Below, piece after piece: positions 44,612 through 53,305 of a stretch of 64,000 nucleotides of DNA. Below the pieces are notes generated by a model, which saw nothing but the letters and a program-made list of their open reading frames with translations, did not search any database and had not been told where the DNA came from. The stretch is from Dyadobacter beijingensis DSM 21582 (GTDB lineage Bacteria > Bacteroidota > Bacteroidia > Cytophagales > Spirosomataceae): contig NZ_KB907786.1 in assembly GCF_000382205.1 (NCBI RefSeq), positions 434,001 through 498,000 of the forward strand. The letters are read 5' to 3'. Numbering within the stretch: position 1 is the first letter of the stretch; every line of letters begins with the position of its first letter. Made by a program: the position numbers and the translations under genes.

Positions 44612-45667
44612 TTAACGATCCTGATACATTTCGTCATAATATTTCTGGTAATTGCCGGAAGTCACATTGTTCAGCCAGTCCTGGTTGGTCAGGTACCAGT
44701 CGACGGTTCTTTCCAGGCCTTCCGCGAATTGCAATGAAGGTTTCCAGCCCAGTTCTTCCGATAATTTCGTCGCATCGATCGCGTAACGCAGGTCATGGCC
44801 GGCACGGTCGGTTACGTAGGTGATCAGCTGCACGCTTTCGCCTTCGCCGCGGCCGAGCTTGCGGTCCATGATCTCGCAAAGCAAATGTACGAGGTCGATG
44901 TTTTTCCACTCGTTGTGGCCGCCGATATTATAGGTATCGCCATTGGCGCCCTTGTGGAAAATCACGTCGATCGCGATCGCGTGGTCCTCCACGAACAGCC
45001 AGTCGCGGATATTTTCGCCTTTTCCATATACCGGAAGTGGTTTTTGCTGGATGATATTGTGGATCATCAGCGGGATCAGCTTTTCGGGGAAATGGTTCGG
45101 GCCGTAGTTGTTCGAGCAGTTGGAGATCACCACCGGCAGTTTGTAAGTATTGTGATAAGCCCTTACAAAATGGTCGGACGACGCTTTCGAAGCCGAATAG
45201 GGCGACCGCGGGTCATAGCTGGTCGTTTCCACGAAGAATGTGCCCGGATCGTGCAGCTCACCATACACTTCGTCCGTCGAAACGTGATAGAAACGGCGGT
45301 CGCTGAAATCGTCTTTCCAAGCTTTTTTAGCCGCATTCAAGAGGTTTACCGTGCCCACTACGTTCGTCATGACGAATGACATCGGGTCGGTAATGGAACG
45401 GTCCACGTGGCTTTCCGCCGCGAGGTGTACCACGCCGTGGAAGTCGTTTTCGGTAAACAGCTTGTCAATAAATGCGGCGTCGACGATATCGCCTTTGACA
45501 AAAGTGTAGTTCGGCGCGTTTTCGATATCGCGCAGGTTTTCCAGGTTTCCTGCGTAAGTAAGCGCGTCGAGGTTATAAATATGATATTCCGGGTGAAAGT
45601 TGACGAACCGGCGCACAACGTGTGAGCCTATGAAACCCGCTCCGCCCGTAATCAGGATTTTTTTCAT
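44612..45667 (-). CDS. rfbB: dTDP-glucose 4,6-dehydratase
   Basis: A 351-residue SDR enzyme that converts dTDP-glucose to dTDP-4-keto-6-deoxyglucose. The N-terminus has the NAD motif [10 protein letters not shown], then [11 protein letters not shown] with the catalytic Asp-Glu pair, and [10 protein letters not shown] with the Tyr-Lys pair. Full length. It overlaps galE by four bases (45664-45667) and is followed by rfbA, so galE-rfbB-rfbA form a tight sugar-nucleotide unit. Confidence 0.96.
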   Translation of the reverse strand: MKKILITGGAGFIGSHVVRRFVNFHPEYHIYNLDALTYAGNLENLRDIENAPNYTFVKGDIVDAAFIDKLFTENDFHGVVHLAAESHVDRSITDPMSFVMTNVVGTVNLLNAAKKAWKDDFSDRRFYHVSTDEVYGELHDPGTFFVETTSYDPRSPYSASKASSDHFVRAYHNTYKLPVVISNCSNNYGPNHFPEKLIPLMIHNIIQQKPLPVYGKGENIRDWLFVEDHAIAIDVIFHKGANGDTYNIGGHNEWKNIDLVHLLCEIMDRKLGRGEGESVQLITYVTDRAGHDLRYAIDATKLSEELGWKPSLQFAEGLERTVDWYLTNQDWLNNVTSGNYQKYYDEMYQDR

Positions 45668-46683
45668 TTTTCAGCTGTTAGTTTTAGTTGCCAGTTCCAT
45701 GCGTCGCGCAATGCGTCGGCCATGGACTTCTCGGCATGCCATTTCATTACATTATTTACTTTATCGGACTGCGCGTAGATCTGCTCGACGTCCCCTTCCC
45801 GGCGTGGCCCGATGGTGTAGTTAAGTTTTACGCCGTTTACCTCCTCAAAAGTATTAATCAATTGCAAAACGGTGTAACCTTCGCCCGTTCCTACATTAAA
45901 TACATCATAATAGTTAGTATCCGTCTGCGATTCGAGCAGGTCTAGCGCCTTCACGTGCGCCTTCGCGAGGTCCACCACGTGGATGAAGTCGCGGATACAG
46001 GTGCCGTCGGGGGTGTTGTAGTCGTCACCGAACACGGTCAGCGACTTACGCAGCCCGGCCGCGGTTTGGGTGATAAACGGTACCAGGTTGCTCGGCACGC
46101 CATTGGGCAGCTCGCCGATGAGCGAGGTTTCATGTGCGCCGATGGGGTTGAAATAGCGGAGTGAGATCGCTTTCAGATCGGGTTTCGAATGCACATGGTC
46201 GCGGATAATGTCCTCGGCGATGGCTTTGGTGTTGCCGTACGGCGAGTTGGCCGGCAGGCGGGGCGTGCTTTCGGTCACGGGCAGCTTTTCGGGCTGGCCG
46301 TACACGGTACACGAGGAGGAGAAAACGAATTTATCGACATGGAATTCCCTCATCGCCCGAAGCAATACGAGCAGGGAAATCAGGTTATTTTCGTAGTAGT
46401 TCAAAGGCTTTTCAACCGACTCACCCACAGCCTTGTACGCAGCAAAATGAATGACGCCGTCGAACTTTTCCTTTTCGAACAAGGCCCTTACCTTGTCGGC
46501 ATCATTGCAGTCGATTTCGTAGAATGGAAATTCTTTGCCGGTGATCTTTTTAATTCCTTCTAAAACGTTGAGATTGGAGTTGTACAGGTTATCGATAATG
46601 ACCGGTTCGAACCCCGCGTTGTGCAACTCTACAACGGTATGGGAACCGATAAATCCGGCCCCTCCGGTTACGAGAATTTTCAT
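45664..46683 (-). CDS. galE: UDP-glucose 4-epimerase
   Basis: A 339-residue SDR enzyme that interconverts UDP-glucose and UDP-galactose. [10 protein letters not shown] binds NAD, the region SSCTVYGQP and the catalytic YGNTKAIAED (Tyr-x3-Lys) are intact, and the C-terminal substrate part includes GTGEGYTVLQLIN. First of the nucleotide-sugar run, with a TAnnTTTG element 67 bases upstream. Confidence 0.96.
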   Translation of the reverse strand: MKILVTGGAGFIGSHTVVELHNAGFEPVIIDNLYNSNLNVLEGIKKITGKEFPFYEIDCNDADKVRALFEKEKFDGVIHFAAYKAVGESVEKPLNYYENNLISLLVLLRAMREFHVDKFVFSSSCTVYGQPEKLPVTESTPRLPANSPYGNTKAIAEDIIRDHVHSKPDLKAISLRYFNPIGAHETSLIGELPNGVPSNLVPFITQTAAGLRKSLTVFGDDYNTPDGTCIRDFIHVVDLAKAHVKALDLLESQTDTNYYDVFNVGTGEGYTVLQLINTFEEVNGVKLNYTIGPRREGDVEQIYAQSDKVNNVMKWHAEKSMADALRDAWNWQLKLTAEK

Positions 46684-46750
46684 GCGCTATGTGCTTTTTT
46701 TAAAAGAATATGGTGGTATAGATGGTATTGTAGCGGCAATTTTTTCCGGG

Positions 46751-46758
46751 CAAAAGTA
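46751..46758 (-). promoter_or_regulatory. Candidate -7 element (TACTTTTG) for galE
   Basis: On the minus strand it matches TAnnTTTG exactly. It lies 67 bases upstream of the galE ATG. The -33 region is A/T-rich but lacks a clear TTG. Confidence 0.45.
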
Positions 46759-46829
46759 GAAAATTTGACGTCCATAAAAAAAAAATGTTTTTATTTATCC
46801 GTTGGTTGTAAAACGCAGATTTGAGGAAA

Positions 46830-47678
46830 ATGAACCAGAAAGAAATCAAGGCATTGATATCCTTGCTTGATGATGAAGATCATGAAGTAAGTCAGCATGT
46901 TGAAGGGAAGATATTGTCGTTGGGAGGGACTGTGATACCTTTTCTGGAAACTGAGTGGGAAGAAAGTTTTAACCCCATCGTGCAGCGCAAAATCGAGGAA
47001 CTGATCCACGAATTGCAGCTCGGAATAATGATTGAACGGTTACAAGCGTGGAAAAACGGGGGCGGGCTCGACCTGCTCGAAGGCATGTGGATCATCGCGA
47101 CTTACCATTACCCCGACCTGTCCATTGAAAAGCTCAGAACGACGATCGAGCAGCTGTATTACGACATTTGGATACAGTTTCAGGAGGAAATGAATGCGGT
47201 GGACCAGATCAAGCGGATCAACAGCATTTTCTTCGGTGTGATGAATTTCGCGGCCAATACCAAGAACTTCCATTCGCCTACGAACTCGATGATCAATTCG
47301 GTGCTCGAAAGCCGGCGCGGCAACCCCATTACATTGTGTGTAATCTACCTGTTGATCGCCCGGAAGCTGGGTATGCCCGTGTACGGCGTGAACCTGCCCA
47401 ACCTTTTTGTACTGACATACAAAAGCGACAAAACGCAGTTTTATATTAATGTATTCAACCGCGGGATTATCTTTTCGAAAACCGATATCGACCACTACAT
47501 TGCGCAGCTGAATATCAAATCCAAAGACATTTTTTACCAGCCCTGCACCAACCTCGAAATCGTGCAGCGGGTATTGCGCAACCTGATCCTCTCCTACGAA
47601 AAAACGAGCGAGCAGGACAAGATCCGCGAAATCGAAAAGATACTGAAGTCGACGCTCGACGACGCGCCGGAAAGCTGA
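46830..47678 (+). CDS. Transglutaminase-like (SirB1-type) protein
   Basis: A 282-residue cytoplasmic protein. The second half matches the transglutaminase-core-2/SirB1 group: FFGVMNFAANTKNFHSPTNSMI, then LESRRGNPITLCVIYLLIARKLGMPVYGVNLP, in which a catalytic cysteine would be in TLCVIYLL. The N-terminal 100 residues are helical. SirB1-like proteins have no proven substrate. ATG 46830 is used; a TTG start at 46821 is less likely. The gene converges with the phosphopantetheinyl transferase gene after two bases. Confidence 0.82.
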   Translation: MNQKEIKALISLLDDEDHEVSQHVEGKILSLGGTVIPFLETEWEESFNPIVQRKIEELIHELQLGIMIERLQAWKNGGGLDLLEGMWIIATYHYPDLSIEKLRTTIEQLYYDIWIQFQEEMNAVDQIKRINSIFFGVMNFAANTKNFHSPTNSMINSVLESRRGNPITLCVIYLLIARKLGMPVYGVNLPNLFVLTYKSDKTQFYINVFNRGIIFSKTDIDHYIAQLNIKSKDIFYQPCTNLEIVQRVLRNLILSYEKTSEQDKIREIEKILKSTLDDAPES

Positions 47679-47680
47679 GC

Positions 47681-48310
47681 TCAGAGCGCAATGGCCAGGC
47701 AATGGCCGTCGAACCAGCGGACGTGAATGTTGGACGGCACCACGATGTCTTCGTCGGTGAGCGTGCCTCTGAGGAAAATGTCCGGGTTATCGAAGGGACT
47801 AATGAAGATCGAATCCCTGAAACTGATCTTTTTCTTTCCGTACAATTTATATAATGCTTCTTTCGCGCACCAGTACATGCAAAGGCGGTCCATATCGTCC
47901 TGCGCATGGTCGTGTTCGGTCGGAGACAGGTACTTTTTGGACGTGCGCTGCAATTTCGCGTCGGTTTTCTCCATATCGATGCCTACCGCGGCGGCCGGAT
48001 TAATGGCTACCGCTACAAACTCGGCGGTATGGGTGATGGAAATGTGCGAGTCGTTGTCGATCAGGAATGCCTTGCCGTGCTCGTCCTTGTGAATGCCCAC
48101 GTAGTTAATGCCGAATTGCTCGGCGAGCGTTTTGATGAGCATCCGGCTGGCCAGCCATTCGCGTTTTTTTTGCGGATGGGATATTCTGTCCAGCTCCTCC
48201 TGGTTAAATCCATTACCCAGAGCACTTTGGAGCTGCTCTTCGGATTCCGTCAGCTTCCAGAGCAGTAATGTGCTGCTGTCTTCTATCTTTTCGGAATGAA
48301 CGAGGGGCAT
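47681..48310 (-). CDS. 4'-phosphopantetheinyl transferase superfamily protein
   Basis: A 209-residue enzyme of the Sfp type that attaches the phosphopantetheine arm of CoA to a carrier protein. The metal motif GIDMEK (about 105-110) and the second motif WCAKEALYKLYGKKK are present, as is ISITHTAEFVAVAI before them. It may serve acyl carrier protein, or a synthase encoded elsewhere. Neighbours give no carrier gene. It is divergent from the WD40 gene with only 31 bases between the starts. Confidence 0.92.
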   Translation of the reverse strand: MPLVHSEKIEDSSTLLLWKLTESEEQLQSALGNGFNQEELDRISHPQKKREWLASRMLIKTLAEQFGINYVGIHKDEHGKAFLIDNDSHISITHTAEFVAVAINPAAAVGIDMEKTDAKLQRTSKKYLSPTEHDHAQDDMDRLCMYWCAKEALYKLYGKKKISFRDSIFISPFDNPDIFLRGTLTDEDIVVPSNIHVRWFDGHCLAIAL

Positions 48311-48341
48311 GTTAATTGGTGTTTGCTACAAAATTGAACAG

Positions 48342-49241
48342 ATGAATATTCGCAAAGTAGATACTTTTTCCGGTCATAGGGACAGTGTTTATACAATTAT
48401 TTCTGACCAAACCGGGCACGGCTTTTACTCTGCCGGCGCCGACGGCTTTGTCATTCAGTGGGACCTGCAAAAACCGGATCTCGGAAAACTCGTCGCCCGC
48501 GCGGGCACTTCCGTATACGCGCTCGCATTGCACGAAAGCAGCGATACGCTCTGGATCGGCCAGAATTTCGAGGGCATCCAGCTATTGCATACGCAGGACA
48601 ATGTGATTGAAAAAACCTCCAAGATTACGAGTACCAACATTTTCGATATCCGTTTCGCAGGCGACAAGGCATTGATCGCTTTGGGCGACGGCGTGGTGGT
48701 GATCTTGGACATTCCAAGCTTTTCCGTGCAGAAGCATATCAAGATCGCCGGCAAAAGTATCCGGAGCATCGCCGTGAATGTCGGGACGAACGAATTTGCG
48801 ACCGGCGACAGCGATTGCAACGTCCATATCTTTGATCTGGATGGATTTAAATTAAAAAAGACGATCCAGGCGCATACAAACTCCGTCTTTTCCGTTAAGT
48901 ATTCACCGGACGGTAAATACCTGTTCACCACCGGCCGGGACGCGCACCTGAAAATCTGGGACGTCAATGATGCATACGGCATCGTCTCCGACATCCCCGC
49001 GCACATGTACGCGATCAACGACATTACATTCAGTCCCGATCGCTCCCTCTTCGCTACTTGCAGCATGGACAAATCCATCAAATTATGGGATGCGGCCACA
49101 TTTAAGCTGAAAAAAATCATCGACCGGTCGCGTCATGCGGGGCATGGAACGTCGGTCAACAAGCTGCTCTGGACGGGCTTTGAGAATCAATTGATTTCTT
49201 GCAGCGACGACCGGATGATCTCGGTTTGGGAGGTAGTATGA
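48342..49241 (+). CDS. WD40 repeat protein
   Basis: A 299-residue cytoplasmic protein predicted to form one seven-bladed beta-propeller. Repeats are seen as recurrent GHxxxVYTI, then SPDGKYLFTTGRDAHLKIWD and TFSPDRSLFATCSMDKSIKLWD, each with the Gly-His near the start and Trp-Asp at the end. There is no catalytic domain, so it is likely a scaffold. ATG at 48342 is chosen over one at 48309 since it begins the first propeller blade. Confidence 0.92.
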   Translation: MNIRKVDTFSGHRDSVYTIISDQTGHGFYSAGADGFVIQWDLQKPDLGKLVARAGTSVYALALHESSDTLWIGQNFEGIQLLHTQDNVIEKTSKITSTNIFDIRFAGDKALIALGDGVVVILDIPSFSVQKHIKIAGKSIRSIAVNVGTNEFATGDSDCNVHIFDLDGFKLKKTIQAHTNSVFSVKYSPDGKYLFTTGRDAHLKIWDVNDAYGIVSDIPAHMYAINDITFSPDRSLFATCSMDKSIKLWDAATFKLKKIIDRSRHAGHGTSVNKLLWTGFENQLISCSDDRMISVWEVV

Positions 49242-49348
49242 GCCAATACTTATAATATGGTAATGTTGGTAAATACTTTGAAAAATGAATCTTATATCTT
49301 TAACTTACACGACCGTTTTTTACCAGGCATCAAAGCATAGAATGCATC

Positions 49349-50395
49349 ATGAAAATATCCGCTATTGAGATACGCAAGCACACTTTTGAAAAGATTTTCA
49401 GAGGTTATGACCCGGACGAAGTAGATGCTTTCCTGAATTCGTTGTCTCAGGAATGGGAGCGGTATTCAAGCGAAAACAACTTGCTGAAGATGCAGCTGGA
49501 ATACGCGGAAAAGGAATTGGCGAAGTTGAAAGATATCGAATCAACCTTATTCAGAACCTTAAAAGCCGCAGAAGATACCAGTAAGTTAATCGAGAAAGAA
49601 GCGAACGAAAACGCGGAAAAAAGGATCGAAGAGTCGCGCGTTGCTGCCAACGACCTCGTGGCGGAAGCCGAGCAGCGTACGAGCCAGATCATTAAGCAAA
49701 CCGAAGACCGGCTTTCCAAATTCAAAGAGGATTTTGCCCAGGAAGTGAAGGTGCAGGAACGCGATTTCCGGGCCATCGAAAACTTCCGCGACAATCTTAT
49801 CGTGCAGCTGAGCTCGCTCGCGAACAGCGCATTGGAAACGGTGGAGCGCTTCGAACAGAAATACGACAAGGAATCGGTCCTCAACAAGATGGAGGACATT
49901 AAAAAGCATATCGCGGAAATAGAAATTCCGAAGAAAATCACTTTCCAGCAGCCGGTCAAAATCGAGGTGGAAGAGGAACCTGCGGAACCGACCGCCGAGG
50001 TGGTTTTGCAGGACGACAAGCCGGAAGTGGTGTTCGAAGTAGCCGAGCCGGAACCGGAGCAGGAACCTGAACCGGAACCCGTTTTCGAAGTCGATCCCGA
50101 ATTGCCGGGGGAAGAGCCGGAAGAGGAAATCCAGGAAGTGGCGCCATTTGCGACGGCCGTTCCCGAACCAGAGCCGGCACCAGTACCCGAGCCGGAACCT
50201 GTGCGCGAAGAGCCGGTAGCTTACAACAGACCCCGGCAAACCCTGAAAACAGCCGCCGAGGAAGCCGAAGAGGTGCTCGCGGAAATGCACAAGGTGGCGG
50301 AGAAGGCCAGGGATTCTTCGGGAGGTATCAACCGGCCGAGAGAAAACAGCCAGCCGAAAAAATCAGGCGGCGGTTCATTTTTTGACCAAATCTAA
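49349..50395 (+). CDS. DivIVA-domain protein with acidic Pro-Glu tail
   Basis: A 348-residue protein. Its N-terminus is the DivIVA-type membrane-curvature and coiled-coil motif: MKISAIEIRKHTFEKIFRGYDPDEVDAFL (start only) and a long coiled coil (about 30-185, heavy in Glu, Lys and Ala). The next 100 residues are low-complexity Pro-Glu-Val (repeats of EPEP), then a short basic end. DivIVA proteins mark cell poles or division sites in Gram-positives; relatives in Bacteroidota have not been characterised well. The tail may recruit partners. The gene is followed by folB after nine bases. Confidence 0.85.
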   Translation: MKISAIEIRKHTFEKIFRGYDPDEVDAFLNSLSQEWERYSSENNLLKMQLEYAEKELAKLKDIESTLFRTLKAAEDTSKLIEKEANENAEKRIEESRVAANDLVAEAEQRTSQIIKQTEDRLSKFKEDFAQEVKVQERDFRAIENFRDNLIVQLSSLANSALETVERFEQKYDKESVLNKMEDIKKHIAEIEIPKKITFQQPVKIEVEEEPAEPTAEVVLQDDKPEVVFEVAEPEPEQEPEPEPVFEVDPELPGEEPEEEIQEVAPFATAVPEPEPAPVPEPEPVREEPVAYNRPRQTLKTAAEEAEEVLAEMHKVAEKARDSSGGINRPRENSQPKKSGGGSFFDQI

Positions 50396-50404
50396 TCACC
50401 ACCA

Positions 50405-50755
50405 TTGGGAACGATCAGTCTCGAAGGACTCGAATTTTTTGCATACCACGGCTACTACCCCGAAGAGCAGCGCATCGGCAACAAATACGCCCTGGATATT
50501 ACCATTACCACGGACTTTTTCCGTGCCGCCCAGCACGATAAGCTGAGCGAGACCGTCAATTACGAAACCATTTACCAGCTCACGGCCAAGGTCATGAAGG
50601 AGCCGGCCAAATTATTGGAACACATTGGTTTTAATGTCATCGAGAAAATCCGGGAGCATTACCCGACGGTCGAGAAGGTGACTGTGAAAGTCTCGAAATT
50701 CAACCCGCCGATAGGGGGTGTCTGCACCCGGGCGGTCATTACGATGGAAGGATAA
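50405..50755 (+). CDS. folB: Dihydroneopterin aldolase, TTG start
   Basis: A 116-residue enzyme that splits dihydroneopterin to 6-hydroxymethyl-dihydropterin in folate synthesis. The family features GLEFFAYHGYYPEEQ, the catalytic region ETVNYETIYQLT and LLEHIGFNVIEKI, and VKVSKFNPPI are all visible. No ATG lies in frame near the N-terminus; TTG at 50405 is the likely initiator and starts nine bases after the DivIVA-domain gene. A strong palindromic terminator overlaps the stop. Confidence 0.93.
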   Translation: MGTISLEGLEFFAYHGYYPEEQRIGNKYALDITITTDFFRAAQHDKLSETVNYETIYQLTAKVMKEPAKLLEHIGFNVIEKIREHYPTVEKVTVKVSKFNPPIGGVCTRAVITMEG

Positions 50756-50788
50756 TGAAAAAGGCGGTTTTAAAACCGCCTTTTTCAT
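50755..50788. terminator. Perfect palindromic terminator
   Basis: A 17-base perfect palindromic arm (core GGCGGTTTTAAAACCGCC with A- and T-runs outside) between the converging folB and saccharopine-dehydrogenase-type genes. It works in both directions. Confidence 0.92.
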
Positions 50789-50791
50789 GTA

Positions 50792-52003
50792 TTAATATTC
50801 GTGGGGAAGCTCGATGTTCACCGCTTCGTGCCACGGCAAACCGTGAACGTTCAGCAGCTCCATGAACGGATCGGGATTCAGCTCTTCTACATTGTAAACG
50901 CCCGGCTTCATCCATTCGTCATTGGTCAGCATCAGCATGGCGCCGATCATCGCGGGAACGCCGGTGGTGTAGCTCACTGCCTGCGCGCGTACCTCGCGGT
51001 AGCATTCGGCGTGGTCGCAGTTGTTCCACACGTAGTAAGTTTTCTCCTCGCCGTCTTTGATTCCTTTGATCTGGCAGCCGATGGAAGTCTGTCCGGAATA
51101 GTTCTCGCCCAAAGTATCGGGAGCAGGCAATACCGCTTTCAGGAATTCCAATGGCACGATGTCGATGCCGTTGAATTTGATCGGCTTGATGCTCGTCATA
51201 CCTACATTTTCCAGCACATTCAGGTGGGTGATGTAAGCCTGGCCGAACGTCATCCAGAAACGTGCGCGTTTCAGGGTAGGGAAGTTCTTAACCAATGATT
51301 CGAGTTCTTCGTGGTATAGCACGTAGCTCTCTTTGGGGCCGATGCCCGGGTAATCGATCGGTTTATGGATAGACATCGCGGGGATTTCGACCCATTCTCC
51401 GTTTTCCCAATAGCGGCCCGGCTGGGTGATCTCGCGGATGTTGATCTCAGGGTTAAAGTTCGTCGCGAATGCCTTTCCGTGGTCGCCTGCGTTACAGTCG
51501 ATAATGTCCAGATAATGCATTTCGTCGAACTGGTGCTTCGCGGCGAATGCAGTAAACACCTGGGTAGCGCCGGGGTCGAAGCCGCAGCCGAGGACGGCCA
51601 TCAGTCCTGCCTCCTTGAAGCGCTCCTGGTAAGCCCATTGCCAGCTATATTCAAATTTCGCAACGTCTTTTGGTTCGTAATTGGCGGTATCGAGGTAATG
51701 CACGCCGGTTTCGAGGCAGGCATCCATGATCGTCAGGTCCTGGTAAGGCAATGCCACGTTGATGAGCACTTTGGGTTGGAAACGTTTGATGAGCAGCACG
51801 GTTTCGGCCACGATATCGGCGTCTACCTGTGCAGTCTGGATCTCCACGCCGTGCATTTCCTTGATTTCGGCTGCTATTTTATCACATTTCGCCTTAGTAC
51901 GGCTGGCGAGCATGATCTCGGTGAAAACATTGCTGTTCAATGCGCATTTGTGTGCCACAACACTACCGACACCGCCTGCGCCAATGATAAGAACCTTGGA
52001 CAT
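50792..52003 (-). CDS. Carboxynorspermidine dehydrogenase-like (saccharopine dehydrogenase family)
   Basis: A 403-residue protein of the saccharopine-dehydrogenase-fold group that reduces a Schiff base to carboxy(nor)spermidine in the alternative polyamine pathway. The NADPH-binding GAGGVGSVVAH (about 8-18) and SRTKAKCDKI are near the start, then FDPGATQVF and GDHGKAFATNFNPEINIRE match CANSDH. The length is the normal 400. The decarboxylase partner (nspC) is not in the window. A strong promoter lies 22 bases upstream. Confidence 0.88.
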   Translation of the reverse strand: MSKVLIIGAGGVGSVVAHKCALNSNVFTEIMLASRTKAKCDKIAAEIKEMHGVEIQTAQVDADIVAETVLLIKRFQPKVLINVALPYQDLTIMDACLETGVHYLDTANYEPKDVAKFEYSWQWAYQERFKEAGLMAVLGCGFDPGATQVFTAFAAKHQFDEMHYLDIIDCNAGDHGKAFATNFNPEINIREITQPGRYWENGEWVEIPAMSIHKPIDYPGIGPKESYVLYHEELESLVKNFPTLKRARFWMTFGQAYITHLNVLENVGMTSIKPIKFNGIDIVPLEFLKAVLPAPDTLGENYSGQTSIGCQIKGIKDGEEKTYYVWNNCDHAECYREVRAQAVSYTTGVPAMIGAMLMLTNDEWMKPGVYNVEELNPDPFMELLNVHGLPWHEAVNIELPHEY

Positions 52004-52025
52004 TTTAATAGGTTTAAATTTCCGG

Positions 52026-52055
52026 CAAAGATAGGACGACCCGTTAATTTTTCAA
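52026..52055 (-). promoter_or_regulatory. Promoter for the carboxynorspermidine dehydrogenase-like gene
   Basis: On the minus strand TTG (52055-52053), a 19-base spacer and TATCTTTG (52033-52026) give a full Bacteroidota consensus promoter. The -33 element overlaps the stop codon of the upstream gene. ATG is at 52003. Confidence 0.65.
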
Positions 52056-53242
52056 TTTAAATTTCCGTTAACCACCTTCATCACTTTGCCCTCGCCGTAG
52101 TTCAGATAGTAGATTTCCCCCTTGATATCCTGGCCGAAAGATGAGATTGCGCCTTTGCCTTCCATGATCAGTGTGTTGCTTTTGCGGGTGTTGCCGTCTA
52201 GTTCGAGCGCCCAGATGCGGCCGCTGATGTAATCGCCGTAAATGTACTTGCCGGCCAGCTCGGGCAATGCCGTGCCGCGGTACACATAGCCGCCGGTAAT
52301 GGAGCGGTCGCCATTGTCCTGGTTATAGTCGTGCACAGGGTCGATCAGGCCGTCGGCATTGCAGTTCGAGGAAGGGTTGTAGCAATCGATGCCCTCTTTC
52401 AGCCGCCAGCCATAGTTGCCGCCTTTGACGATAATATCGATCTCTTCCCGCTCGTTCTGGCCCACATCGCCCGCAAAGAGCTTGTCGCTGCCCGTATCGA
52501 AGCTGATCCGCCACGGATTACGAAGGCCATACGCATATATTTCGGGTAAATTTCCCGTGGTGCCGGTGGCGTAGGGGTTATCGGCCGGAATGCTGTAATT
52601 CCCTTTCGTCGTTCCATTCACGTCCACGCGCAGGATTTTGCCCAAATGGCTTTTCAGGTTTTGTGCATTGTTCTGCGGATCTCCGCCGCTGCCGCCGTCA
52701 CCGGTGGCGATGTACAGCAAACCATCTTTCCCGAACTGCATCGAACCGCCGTTGTGGTTATCGTAAGGCTGGTTGAATGTCAGTAAAACCGCTTCGCTGC
52801 TCGCATCTGCTTGTGTTGCGCTCGTGGCTTTGTACCGTGCTATGACACTTTTCAGCGGTGTTCCGGCGGTGTAGTTGACAAAGAAATAGCCATTGGTTTT
52901 GAAATCGGGGTGAAATGCGACGCCCAGCAAGCCTCGCTCGCCGCCGGCGCGTACTTTGCTTTTAATGTCGAGGAAAGTGGCGCTTGTGGAGACATTCGCC
53001 GCATTGGAAAACACCTTAATCGCGCCGCCCTGCTCCACGACGAAGAAATGGCTGCTATCGCCGGGCGCCTGTACGAGGTCTACCGGCTGGCTGAATGTCA
53101 GTGCGGGGAAAACGTCTTTGGAATCGATGGTATTTTCCGGGAGCTCGGGATCTTCCGGTGTTTGCGGATCGTCGGATTTGCAGGCCAAAACGGCAATGGC
53201 GATCGCGATAGGGACGAGCGTCAGGCGAATGATAGCTTTCAT
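52052..53242 (-). CDS. PQQ-dependent sugar dehydrogenase-type lipoprotein
   Basis: A 396-residue lipoprotein (Cys at 21, then a Pro/Glu linker). The body is a six-bladed propeller of the glucose/sorbosone dehydrogenase type with FVVEQGGAIKVF, GERGLLGVAFHPDF, DNHNGGSMQFGKDGLLYIATGDGG and YGLRNPWRISFD. Members oxidise aldoses with pyrroloquinoline quinone, or act as related hydrolases. Enzymatic use of PQQ is not provable from the sequence. It lies between the ebo cluster and the polyamine gene, in the same direction, with 63 bases to eboF. Confidence 0.88.
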   Translation of the reverse strand: MKAIIRLTLVPIAIAIAVLACKSDDPQTPEDPELPENTIDSKDVFPALTFSQPVDLVQAPGDSSHFFVVEQGGAIKVFSNAANVSTSATFLDIKSKVRAGGERGLLGVAFHPDFKTNGYFFVNYTAGTPLKSVIARYKATSATQADASSEAVLLTFNQPYDNHNGGSMQFGKDGLLYIATGDGGSGGDPQNNAQNLKSHLGKILRVDVNGTTKGNYSIPADNPYATGTTGNLPEIYAYGLRNPWRISFDTGSDKLFAGDVGQNEREEIDIIVKGGNYGWRLKEGIDCYNPSSNCNADGLIDPVHDYNQDNGDRSITGGYVYRGTALPELAGKYIYGDYISGRIWALELDGNTRKSNTLIMEGKGAISSFGQDIKGEIYYLNYGEGKVMKVVNGNLN

Positions 53243-53305
53243 GAGGTCGTAGTAGTAAGTTTCTAAGACAACGTCACGAAAGCCAATTTAATTTTGGAAA
53301 TGATT

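Noticed and set aside
46600..46625. tRNA-like T-arm sequence (GGTTCGAACC)
   Set aside because: It is inside galE, codes for conserved residues and has no cloverleaf around it.
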